Below are positions 1-8,164 of a DNA stretch of 64,000 nucleotides, piece by piece (within the stretch, counting starts at the first letter, position 1; each line of letters starts with the position of its first letter). The notes below the pieces were generated by a model. It ran no database searches, was not told the origin of the DNA, and was given only the letters and a program-made list of their open reading frames with translations. The DNA is from Datura wrightii (taxonomy: Eukaryota > Streptophyta > Magnoliopsida > Solanales > Solanaceae). The position numbers and the translations under genes are program-made. The stretch covers positions 134,109,001 to 134,173,000 of the forward strand of contig JASDFA010000010.1 of assembly GCA_035772735.1 (NCBI GenBank), given 5' to 3'.

Positions 1-1547
1 TTCTATCAAAATGATCGATGTGTTGCAAAAATTTTGAAGTTTTATTTTTGGGTTTCTCGGAGTTTGTTTTCGGTTCTTTTACCGAGAATAGTCCCATTGA
101 ACCGATGTCATAGTTAGTGACCGTTCCCTATGATGGATGGATGACGACCGTCTTAAGGGAAATGTAGTCGATAGGAGTAGATGTTTTGTTTTTAGTTTCT
201 TTGGTGGATTGCATCAATAAACTGTAGTTGCTTTATGGTTGCAAAATTTCGTTGCGTGTTGTAACTGATGTTCAAAATGTGAAAGTGATTCGTTTGAAAG
301 CATGCAATTTTGTAAATATGTTGAGTTACCTAGGCTATAGAATTTGGTTCATTATGATTGAGGCTTAATCTTGAATTCATGTAATTGACTAATTAAAGAG
401 TCTGTGAATGCATCTTGATTCGAGCATGTGCATGAAGTGTGAGTGAGGTTTTGCTATTCCATGTCATTGTGAATTGTCTAGAACTTGCCTGGCGTTTATA
501 CAAAACGAAATGAAGGAGGTGTAGTGTCGGAAAGGATGTAGGCATTTCTTTGTTTTAACCGATAGTTTCCATTTTTTTCTTGTCAAATTCTACCTTTTTA
601 TATGTTGTATACCCCAGTCAGCCCGTTGAGCCTTTAGCCGATTTCTTTCTTTGGTCCAAAATTGTATGAACTAAGCTTTATTCCTTCTTTCTATTAGCCT
701 TAAAGTCTATAAGAAGCTCTTAAGCGCTTACAAAGAACAGAAAATGTTTCCCAAAGTGTTAAAGAGTGAAAAGAGTGAAAAGAAAAGAAAAGCAAAGTGA
801 GGAAAGAAAAGATGATGTTGAAGAGGCACTAGTTGTAATTAAATGATAGTGAGGGTACATGAAAACCCTCTGTTTTGTGTCAAGTGTGCCTGATGAAATG
901 GGCTGTATGAAAGCAAACCAGCATGAATGGGAGAAAAAGAGAAAAGAGAGGAACAATGTCCATGAGTCGATGGGAATGAGTGGAAAAGGCGCTTAAGGAT
1001 GCTAGCGACTATTATTGGCTAATCCAATATATATATACTAGATCCATAGCCCAGATACAACCCATTAAAAGTCCTATTTGATCCTACATTGCATTTCTTT
1101 ATATTAGTGGAGTAATACACTAAGGGCAAGCCTATGGGTCATGACATGATGCATGTGAATTCTTTCGGGAGAGAGAGTGAAATTAATTTTTATATGCCCC
1201 TACTTGCATGTTTGTGTGCTGCACGAACGTAAAAGGGGAAGCTTCTCTCGAGTTGTGAGGGTACATGCTTGATGAAAGATTGATTTTCGTGTCGTATTTC
1301 TTGATTAGTTGATTTGCATGAGTTTGCCGATATCAAGAATCAATTCTTAAAAGTTTAGGAAGCTTCGATGTATTAAGGTCATTGTTTTGTACGACCAAGC
1401 ATGTTTTCTTGATGATTTGCAAGAATTGAATAATCGGTATGACCGTAGCATAAAATGTTGCACCATAGTGACGAAGGTTGGGATGTAATTTGCATGAGTT
1501 ATATATGTGTTGTTCGAGGACGAACAAGGATTTAAGTGTGGGGTAAG
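1..1547 (+). mobile_element. 3' internal (untranslated) end of an Athila/Tat-like LTR retrotransposon
   Basis: No credible coding region is seen. The stretch ends in a purine-rich tract at 1531-1547 (tttaagtgtggggtaag) directly before an LTR start, which is the polypurine tract expected at the 3' end of a Ty3/Gypsy element. Phrases such as agggcaagcctatgg (about 1133) and gttgtgagggtacatg (about 1253) recur on the other strand in the 3' region of the Athila-like element at 39.1-40.7 kb, which supports the family call. The rest of the element lies to the left of the window. Confidence 0.7.
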
Positions 1548-1779
1548 TGATCTTGGGCAGATTTATATGCCCAAGTGATACTCAAACGTATCATTTTTAC
1601 CTTGTTTGTTGTGCAATGTGTATATAATATCATGTATTTGGTAATAAAATGCGAATTTATACTAACCAACATGATTAGCATTTGTTTTGCAGGATAATGT
1701 GATTTTTAGGAGCTAAAATGCGTGTTGGAACTATGTCGGAGTTGGACTTGGATGCGAGCGTGGAAAAGACCTTGGATGG

Positions 1780-2040
1780 CACATTTTACACTGGCTCCGC
1801 GATGGAGCCGTGCCACGCTGCCATCGCGGTAGCACACTGCCTGGGCAGGAATTAATTAGGCAATTTCCAGTGTGCCTGCGCGTCAGTTCCGTGGCACGGA
1901 GATAGGCCTCCGCGATGGCCTCTGTGCCACGTTGAGGCCAATTATCCGGACCCTGCAATTTCCAGAGAGGGTCCGCGTCCACGCCGTGTCACGGAGGCAG
2001 TGCTCCGCGTTGGCCTCCGTGACACGTTGCTTGTTATTCC
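1780..2040. repeat. Iterated GC/CpG-rich words in LTR U3
   Basis: Variants of ctccgcgatggcc and gtgccacg/gtgacacg alternate several times in both orientations. The island lies directly upstream of the TATA box at 2060. Closely similar words sit at 27040-27170 in a different LTR, again just upstream of its TATA box. Confidence 0.65.
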
Positions 2041-2059
2041 GGGAAAAATTTCCCACTAG

Positions 2060-2067
2060 TATAAATA
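2060..2067 (+). promoter_or_regulatory. LTR TATA box
   Basis: Sequence tataaata, about 510 bp into the LTR and directly downstream of the GC-rich iterated island. This is the expected U3/R position. Confidence 0.55.
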
Positions 2068-2405
2068 GCACACTTAGGTTTATTTTTAATTAGTTTTTTT
2101 TTTAGTTTTGGAGTTTTTAGACTGAGTTCAGAAGTGGAGAGCAGGAACGTGGGTTTGTGGCAGTTGAAGAATAGAAAAGCTAAGAGTTTTCTTCTCTTCC
2201 TTTCTTCTTTCCTTCAATTGTATGCATGATTTACACTCATTTTAGGATAATTAATCCAAGAATGAGTGGCTAATTCCCTTCTTTGCTGAGGTCTTGAACT
2301 TCTGTAATGAATTTTGGTGATAATTGATATGGTTTCTTCTTCTTCTTGCATGTTGTTCTATTAATTCTTGTGCTTACTACATTATTGATTGGCCACCATT
2401 AAATA

Positions 2406-2420
2406 AATAGTTGTCATTAA
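2406..2420 (+). repeat. Left copy of the direct repeat flanking the pararetrovirus array
   Basis: AATAGTTGTCATTAA occurs here and again at 25437-25451. The left copy is the last host LTR sequence before viral DNA and the right copy is where the LTR resumes. The viral side shares taa with the host at the left junction, so the exact breakpoint is ambiguous by about 3 bp. Confidence 0.75.
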
Positions 2421-2421
2421 C

Positions 2422-3372
2422 ATTTCACCTAGTGCAGTTGCAGGTACTTCAGGACCTAAGGAAAGAAGAGATATTATAAGGAAACAGCTATTCGATAAAC
2501 AATTCACAATGAAAAATATACCATCTATTCCACAAACCAGCACATACAAGGAAAGTCTGAACCAAGCTAACCAAACCTATAACCATATAGCCAATACCTA
2601 CATACAAAACATCCGCAAAATACAAACCTTCCTAAACAGAAACCCACGATCTATATATACCCAGAATCCAGAAGAAGATTATGTCACCCAATATCTACAA
2701 GGGTACAACAAGCTAATAGCACAACCAAATACCAACGCCAACCTAGTAAAAACATGTTACAACTATGGACTACTCGGAACAGTATATACCAAAACAGGAG
2801 ACGAGATAGCAACCATACCAGAGCTACACAAGGCATTTATGACATATAAAAGAATAACGAAAGGAACATTTTTCTACATTAAAATATATGCAGCACCTGC
2901 TGAGATATTATTTGACGAAATAAAACCAATTATCCAAGTGGTGAAAATAGGGCTAACGAGAGAAATGATTATACCGGAAAAGATAGACCAACAGGAAGAG
3001 ATAAAAAGTACAGACATACCGGAATTCTACGCCAATAAAAGAATTATTGGTCTAGCTATGATACTAAGCGAGCTAGCCAATAATTTCTTAAACGGAAATT
3101 CTATCTGGAGCTACTATTCAAGAGATCAAACAATGATATATGCAAACTCCAGAGAACATAAAGAAGCAGATATGGAATAATTACGCCAGTGGATACTCAG
3201 TCTGCTTAAACCAGAAGAAATACCTACAACAAGAGCTATACGAAGAAACTATATTTCTCCAGCTCTACTAACAAGATACTGCAAAACGGTAGGACAAAAA
3301 TACCCAGATCACCATTGTTCCAAGTGTCATGGTGAAAATGACAACAAAATACCCGATGTACAGCTAGAATGA
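2422..3372 (+). pseudogene. TAV-like protein, 5'-truncated and with a premature stop (block A)
   Basis: The reading frame corresponds to about residue 67 onward of the 381-residue protein at 8165-9310. The conserved core around YNYGLLGTVYTKTGDEI is present. A GAA to TAA change at 3178-3180 stops the frame after the ADME motif. The remaining 63 codons, with the HHCSKCH cluster, follow in the same frame to the natural stop at 3370-3372. The 5' end is lost at the host junction. The family is the inclusion-body/translational transactivator (P6-like) that allows reinitiation on polycistronic viral RNA. This fragment cannot encode the full protein. Confidence 0.85.
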
Positions 3373-3610
3373 GATAAGGACGAAAAAAGAAAAAGCAGCG
3401 GCTTAGATAGAAGAAAATGATATACCAGAAGATCAGATAAAGAAAGCAGCAGATATGTTTTTAAAGTTTTTTGTTTTGTTATGTAAAGAGTCGTCCAAAA
3501 TAATGGACAGACAAAGTTTTTTGTTTTTGTATAGAAAGTCTTAAAGTGTACAGTAGAGGGCGGCTACTTTAGCAGAAAAGTCGCAAAGTAAATAGTAAAG
3601 GTGTCGGCCA

Positions 3611-3626
3611 ACTATTCATGAATAGT
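3611..3626. promoter_or_regulatory. 16-bp perfect palindrome upstream of the viral TATA box
   Basis: ACTATTCATGAATAGT, followed closely by a second attcatgaac core. The same palindrome is at 7748-7763, 7911-7926 and 15596-15611 in the other intergenic regions. Its position, about 60-75 bp upstream of the TATA box, suggests a factor-binding site or a short hairpin. Function unknown. Confidence 0.5.
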
Positions 3627-3683
3627 AGGGGTCATTCATGAACAGGAAGAGCCAATTGTAAAAAGTCGATTGTAAATTTTGTC

Positions 3684-3691
3684 TATAAATA
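3684..3691 (+). promoter_or_regulatory. Viral promoter TATA box, block A
   Basis: tataaata in the context gtctataaatagaaact. Equivalent boxes on the minus strand lie at 7683-7690, 15531-15538 and 23270-23277. This is the likely full-length (35S-like) promoter. Confidence 0.7.
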
Positions 3692-3778
3692 GAAACTCAG
3701 ACGGAAGCCAAAGGCATCCGCATCCGCAATCCAACATATTCTCTCTCAACTCTTACTTCCGCACCCCTACCCCCAAAT

Positions 3779-3792
3779 TGGTATCAGAGCCA
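3779..3792 (+). promoter_or_regulatory. Primer binding site for initiator-Met tRNA, block A
   Basis: TGGTATCAGAGCCA is complementary to the 3' end of plant initiator tRNA-Met, the minus-strand primer used by caulimovirids. It lies about 95 nt downstream of the TATA box. Confidence 0.85.
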
Positions 3793-4189
3793 TAAGATAA
3801 AAAAAAATCTACTTTAAAAATATAATCCAATGGAAAAATCTAGCAATGATGCAAAGTTACAAACTGAGGTATGTTTATTCATAATTATGAATAACTAAAC
3901 TGTTGTATTCCTGATAATCTGCTAAGTATTATTTGTTAATATCTTCTTGTTATATCGTTTTTATGAATGCCTGATTAAGTTTGCTATGTACGTGTTTAGT
4001 AAGTTATGAATAAGTATGCCCAGACTAAGACATCCTAATGTGGAAACCGGTTAGGCCAGGAGAGCCGTTTTAGGGGAGTACACGAAGTTGAAGTCATTGT
4101 TAGGGTAACTGATTATAACTGAAAACGCATAGTAATGACCCAAAAGGATAATTCAGAATAACGATATAAGAATTAGATAATCTTAAATA

Positions 4190-4420
4190 ATGCCTAAGGA
4201 GATTAAAAGGAATACCATGTTTAGAAAAATTCATAAAATGAGTTCAAACCTATCACATAGAAATCATAGATATGAGATACTTGTCTTATGTATAATGAAA
4301 TTATTGTCTAAAATATTAGAAGAGATAATAGAATTAGAAGAAACTATGAAGTTAATTAACCAAGATTGGACGGAGATGACTATAGAAGAAATTAGAAAAT
4401 TAGATAAGGATTTAGACTAA
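4190..4420 (+). CDS. Viral small ORF 1 (76 aa), block A
   Basis: First ORF after the leader. It encodes a small basic-then-acidic protein with a predicted helical C-terminal half rich in E, L and I. No recognisable domain. The next ORF starts 3 nt after its stop. It differs from the right-arm copy at 6955-7185 by two residues (VLCIM against ALFIM). Confidence 0.75.
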   Translation: MPKEIKRNTMFRKIHKMSSNLSHRNHRYEILVLCIMKLLSKILEEIIELEETMKLINQDWTEMTIEEIRKLDKDLD

Positions 4421-4423
4421 AAA

Positions 4424-4639
4424 ATGGTAAATTATGAATATATGGAATATTGGTTAGATACTATGGAAAGTATAAGATTAACAAAGCTTTTATTACAAGA
4501 TAATATAAGGGAATATATGAAAGATAGTAATCTGGAACGTAATCTGGAATATTTAGAGTATGCATATGGATGTATAGAAGAGTTACAAAGATTAGAACCA
4601 TTAAAAATAGAATACTATAATAAAATGTTTAACCAATGA
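4424..4639 (+). CDS. Viral small ORF 2 (71 aa), block A
   Basis: Helical, Tyr/Glu/Leu-rich product with no named domain. Its stop overlaps the start of small ORF 3 as ATGA (4636-4639), an arrangement typical of stop-restart translation. Conserved in all four copies of the array. Confidence 0.75.
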   Translation: MVNYEYMEYWLDTMESIRLTKLLLQDNIREYMKDSNLERNLEYLEYAYGCIEELQRLEPLKIEYYNKMFNQ

Positions 4640-4836
4640 ACCAAACACAGAATAAATCAAAGAAAGGTCATATCCATAAAAAAGCTAAAAAATTAAAAAA
4701 TCGGTTAAAAATATTATATCCTGAATATAAACTCTTAAGCTTAAATAAAACAAATAATGTTAGACTTGGATATTTAATAGATATAATTTCAGAAACAGAA
4801 TATAAATATATAAAATATTTGAAAAAACTGAAATGA
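4636..4836 (+). CDS. Viral small ORF 3 (66 aa, lysine-rich), block A
   Basis: N-terminal third is strongly basic (KSKKGHIHKKAKK), suggesting nucleic-acid binding or nuclear targeting. The rest is helical. It overlaps both neighbours by 4 nt (ATGA). No family recognised. Confidence 0.75.
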   Translation: MNQTQNKSKKGHIHKKAKKLKNRLKILYPEYKLLSLNKTNNVRLGYLIDIISETEYKYIKYLKKLK

Positions 4837-5051
4837 AAAATAACATTGATAACAGCGAAGAATACAGGCAACAATTACTTAACAAAATAAATGAAATAAC
4901 GGAAGAAACTGAATCTAGAAAAGAAAGGTTAAATTATAATATAATTGCAGGAGTGTGCCAAATATCAATAAAAACACAAAGGAGAATAATATTTCATTTA
5001 GAGCTACAACTACAACACTTAGAATATAAATTACAACACGATTTACAATGA
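4833..5051 (+). CDS. Viral small ORF 4 (72 aa), block A
   Basis: Helical, coiled-coil-like protein that overlaps the coat protein start by ATGA at 5048-5051. By position (last small ORF before CP) it could correspond to the virion-associated/DNA-binding small protein of caulimoviruses, but no sequence match is claimed. Has ITEET where the other copies have ITEEI. Confidence 0.75.
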   Translation: MKNNIDNSEEYRQQLLNKINEITEETESRKERLNYNIIAGVCQISIKTQRRIIFHLELQLQHLEYKLQHDLQ

Positions 5052-5490
5052 ACAAGGAAGAATATGTTATAGAAGAAGAAAAATATATAAGCCAAAAAGG
5101 ATTAGAAATAAAAATTATACACTCAAACTTAGGAAGAAGATTTAAAAAGATAGGAGATCAATTGTATTTGATGTTAGAAAAAGAATCGGCAACTTTAGAA
5201 GATAGCTTAACAGCTATGGTAAGAATTAATAAAGAAAACGAAGAAATAGATAGGAAAAAGGAAATAGAAAAAATTAAAAAACAAGCTCAAATAGAAGTTC
5301 AACAAGTTAAAGAAGAAAAAGACACGAGAATCCAAGAGCTAGAAAAAGAACTAGAGAAACTTAAACAATTATATGAAGAAAAATTAAAAGCAAAAGAAAA
5401 ACAACGTGAAGAATTAAGACTTACAGAAGAAATAGAAAAATTTAAAATATTATTAGAAGAATCAGGTACAGTAGAAAATCAGCCTAAAAT
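5048..5490 (+). pseudogene. Coat protein N-terminus, truncated at the hairpin junction (block A)
   Basis: Encodes about the first 147 residues (head plus long coiled coil) of the 586-residue coat protein found at 20153-21913. After NQPK the sequence jumps to inverted coat-protein DNA and the frame closes with 24 unrelated codons at 5563. The core domain and zinc knuckle are absent. Confidence 0.85.
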
Positions 5491-6327
5491 GTATCCAGGG
5501 GCATCTGCTATTAATATTTTGTTATCTATTAACTGTTTTGAAATATATCTTATCCATTGCTGAATTGTTTTATTTGTATCTGCAACACAATCTAAGTCTA
5601 GGAAATTATATTGTTCTATATTTTGTCTAGGTGTCCAGTTTTTATTTAATCTTTTATTCCATAATGTTTTGCTTCTATTTTCCCTTTCGTAAGTATAATA
5701 GGTTGGACTAGTATTTGGTCTTCTTGGACTTCTAGTTCCTGATGTACTAGGTTTTTCGTCTATGTCTTCTACATTAATTTCTATGTTATTTTCCTTTTCT
5801 ATTAGATTAGTATAAGTTTCTGATGTTTCTGAATATTGATCTAGGTTTTCTTCATCATTTTGCTCACTTATGTCGTCTATTCCTATTTTAGGCTGATTTT
5901 CTACTGTACCTGATTCTTCTAATAATATTTTAAATTTTTCTATTTCTTCTGTAAGTCTTAATTCTTCACGTTGTTTTTCTTTTGCTTTTAATTTTTCTTC
6001 ATATAATTGTTTAAGTTTCTCTAGTTCTTTTTCTAGCTCTTGGATTCTCGTGTCTTTTTCTTCTTTAACTTGTTGAACTTCTATTTGAGCTTGTTTTTTA
6101 ATTTTTTCTATTTCCTTTTTCCTATCTATTTCTTCGTTTTCTTTATTAATTCTTACCATAGCTGTTAAGCTATCTTCTAAAGTTGCCGATTCTTTTTCTA
6201 ACATCAAATACAATTGATCTCCTATCTTTTTAAATCTTCTTCCTAAGTTTGAGTGTATAATTTTTATTTCTAATCCTTTTTGGCTTATATATTTTTCTTC
6301 TTCTATAACATATTCTTCCTTGTTCAT
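5491..6327 (-). pseudogene. Coat protein N-terminal half, truncated (block B, left end)
   Basis: Reads residues 1 to about 280, ending at ADAPGYI before running into block A. The coiled coil, acidic linker and beginning of the capsid core (WNKRLNKNWTPRQN) are present; the zinc knuckle is missing. It has its own substitutions (LDLDCVAD, QQWIRYI) compared with LDLDSVAD and QLWIGYI in the complete copies, so it was not simply copied from them. Confidence 0.85.
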
Positions 6328-6542
6328 TGTAAATCGTGTTGTAATTTATATTCTAAGTGTTGTAGTTGTAGCTCTAAATGAAATATTATTCTCCTTTGTG
6401 TTTTTATTGATATTTGGCACACTCCTGCAATTATATTATAATTTAACCTTTCTTTTCTAGATTCAATTTCTTCCGTTATTTCATTTATTTTGTTAAGTAA
6501 TTGTTGCCTGTATTCTTCGCTGTTATCAATGTTATTTTTCAT
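6324..6542 (-). CDS. Viral small ORF 4 (72 aa), right hairpin arm
   Basis: Same length and product as the copies at 4833, 14213 and 21910. Overlaps the coat protein start by ATGA. Lies in the inverted-repeat arm opposite 4833-5051. Confidence 0.75.
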   Translation of the reverse strand: MKNNIDNSEEYRQQLLNKINEITEEIESRKERLNYNIIAGVCQISIKTQRRIIFHLELQLQHLEYKLQHDLQ

Positions 6543-6739
6543 TTCAGTTTTTTCAAATATTTTATATATTTATATTCTGTTTCTGAAATTATATCTATTA
6601 AATATCCAAGTCTAACATTATTTGTTTTATTTAGGCTTAAGAGTTTATATTCAGAATATAATATTTTTAACCGATTTTTAAATTTTTTAGCTTTTTTATG
6701 GATATGACCTTTCTTTGATTTATTCTGTGTTTGGTTCAT
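6539..6739 (-). CDS. Viral small ORF 3 (66 aa), right hairpin arm
   Basis: Lysine-rich small protein. This copy has private changes (KKFKNR and YSEYK rather than KKLKNR and YPEYK), which helps show that the two hairpin arms have separate mutational histories. Confidence 0.75.
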   Translation of the reverse strand: MNQTQNKSKKGHIHKKAKKFKNRLKILYSEYKLLSLNKTNNVRLGYLIDIISETEYKYIKYLKKLK

Positions 6740-6951
6740 TGGTTAAACATTTTATTATAGTATTCTATTTTTAATGGTTCTAATCTTTGTAACTCTTCTA
6801 TACATCCATATGCATACTCTAAATATTCCAGATTACGTTCCAGATTACTATCTTTCATATATTCCCTTATATTATCTTGTAATAAAAGCTTTGTTAATCT
6901 TATACTTTCCATAGTATCTAACCAATATTCCATATATTCATAATTTACCAT
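6736..6951 (-). CDS. Viral small ORF 2 (71 aa), right hairpin arm
   Basis: Identical product to the block A copy (MVNYEYMEYW). The two copies deeper in block B begin MINYEY instead, so the arms share a variant not found in the complete copies. Confidence 0.75.
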   Translation of the reverse strand: MVNYEYMEYWLDTMESIRLTKLLLQDNIREYMKDSNLERNLEYLEYAYGCIEELQRLEPLKIEYYNKMFNQ

Positions 6952-6954
6952 TTT

Positions 6955-7185
6955 TTAGTCTAAATCCTTATCTAATTTTCTAATTTCTTCTATAGTCATC
7001 TCCGTCCAATCTTGGTTAATTAACTTCATAGTTTCTTCTAATTCTATTATCTCTTCTAATATTTTAGACAATAATTTCATTATAAATAAGGCAAGTATCT
7101 CATATCTATGATTTCTATGTGATAGGTTTGAACTCATTTTATGAATTTTTCTAAACATGGTATTCCTTTTAATCTCCTTAGGCAT
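6955..7185 (-). CDS. Viral small ORF 1 (76 aa), right hairpin arm
   Basis: Differs from the other three copies at two residues (ALFIM). Starts the ORF series of this unit, read right to left. Confidence 0.75.
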   Translation of the reverse strand: MPKEIKRNTMFRKIHKMSSNLSHRNHRYEILALFIMKLLSKILEEIIELEETMKLINQDWTEMTIEEIRKLDKDLD

Positions 7186-7581
7186 TATTTAAGATTATCT
7201 AATTCTTATATCGTTATTCTGAATTATCCTTTTGGGTCATTACTATGCGTTTTCAGTAATAATCAGTTACCCTAACAATGACTTCAATTTCGTGTACTCC
7301 CCTAAAACGGCTCTCCTGGACTAACCGGTTTCCACATTAGGATGTCTTAGTCTGGGCATACTTATTCATAACTTACTAAACACGTACATAGCAAACTTAA
7401 TCAAGCATTCATAAAAACGATATAACAAGAAGATATTAACAAATAATACTTAGCAGATTATCAGGAATACAACAGTTTAGTTATTCATAATTATGAATAA
7501 ACATACCTCAGTTTGTAATTTTGCATCATTGCTAGATTTTTCCATTGGATTATATTTTTAAAGTAGATTTTTTTTATCTTA

Positions 7582-7595
7582 TGGCTCTGATACCA
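7582..7595 (-). promoter_or_regulatory. Primer binding site (initiator-Met tRNA), right hairpin arm
   Basis: Reverse complement reads TGGTATCAGAGCCA, identical to 3779-3792. Confidence 0.85.
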
Positions 7596-7682
7596 ATTTG
7601 GGGGTAGGGGTGCGGAAGTAAGAGTTGAGAGAGAATATGTTGGATTGCGGATGCGGATGCCTTTGGCTTCCGTCTGAGTTTC

Positions 7683-7690
7683 TATTTATA
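7683..7690 (-). promoter_or_regulatory. Viral promoter TATA box, right hairpin arm
   Basis: tatttata on the plus strand (TATAAATA on minus). It faces the block A promoter across the fold. Confidence 0.7.
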
Positions 7691-8016
7691 GACAAAATTT
7701 ACAATCAACTTTTTACAATTGGCTCTTCCTGTTCATGAATGACCCCTACTATTCATGAATAGTTGGCCGACACCTTTACTATTTACTTTGCGACTTTTCT
7801 GCTAAAGTAGCCGCCCTCTACTGTACACTTTAAGACTTTCTATACAAAAACAAGACAAAATTTACAATCGACTTTTTACAATTGGCTCTTCCTGTTCATG
7901 AATGACCCCTACTATTCATGAATAGTTGGCCGACACCTTTACTATTTACTTTGCGACTTTTCTGCTAAAGTAGCCACCCTCTACTGTACACTTTAAGACT
8001 TTCTATACAAAAACAA
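7691..8016. repeat. 163-bp tandem duplication in the viral promoter
   Basis: 7691-7853 and 7854-8016 are near identical, each beginning gacaaaatttacaatc and ending tatacaaaaacaa. Each holds one ACTATTCATGAATAGT palindrome. The other intergenic regions have a single copy, so this duplication is private to this unit. Confidence 0.9.
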
Positions 8017-8164
8017 AAAACTTTGTCTGTCCATTATTTTGGACGACTCTTTACATAACAAAACAAAAAACTTTAAAAACATATCTGCTGCTTTCTTTAT
8101 CTGATCTTCTGGTATATCATTTTCTTCTATCTAAGCCGCTGCTTTTTCTTTTTTCGTCCTTATC

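Larger units (their letters stand above)
1548..2420 (+). mobile_element. 3' LTR, left part (interrupted by the pararetrovirus array)
   Basis: The LTR starts with TGATCTT right after the polypurine tract. It has a GC-rich U3 island at about 1780-2040 and a TATA box (tataaata) at 2060-2067. It is broken at about 2420 by viral DNA and continues at 25437. Together the two parts give an LTR of roughly 1.1 kb. The short open frames in the GC-rich island are not genes. Confidence 0.72.
3373..4189 (+). promoter_or_regulatory. Viral large intergenic region, block A
   Basis: Lies between the TAV stop and the first small ORF and carries the only promoter of the unit. It holds a 16-bp palindrome at 3611-3626, a TATA box at 3684-3691 and the primer binding site at 3779-3792. 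About 500 nt of leader follow before the first small ORF. It reads rightward into the small ORFs and coat protein of block A and then into the inverted copy, so it is the left promoter of the hairpin. Confidence 0.8.
7186..8164 (-). promoter_or_regulatory. Viral intergenic region with duplicated upstream promoter segment
   Basis: Read right to left: TAV end at 8165, two tandem copies of the segment just upstream of the TATA box (7854-8016 and 7691-7853), TATA box at 7683-7690, primer binding site at 7582-7595, then the leader to small ORF 1. This is the right promoter of the hairpin and reads leftward toward the fold. Confidence 0.8.

Noticed and set aside
1731..2093. Overlapping open frames of 62-83 codons on both strands
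   Set aside because: They lie in the GC-rich iterated island of an LTR. Composition, not coding, keeps them open, and there is no conserved motif.
3373..4189. Viral intergenic region as a possible LTR
   Set aside because: It has TATA and a primer binding site, but there is no paired terminal repeat with TG...CA ends, and genes continue head-to-tail through it as in a circular genome.
4668..4874. Antisense frame (68 aa) opposite small ORFs 3 and 4, repeated in all copies
   Set aside because: Shadow of the sense genes. It repeats only because the DNA repeats, and the sense frames have the ATGA coupling.
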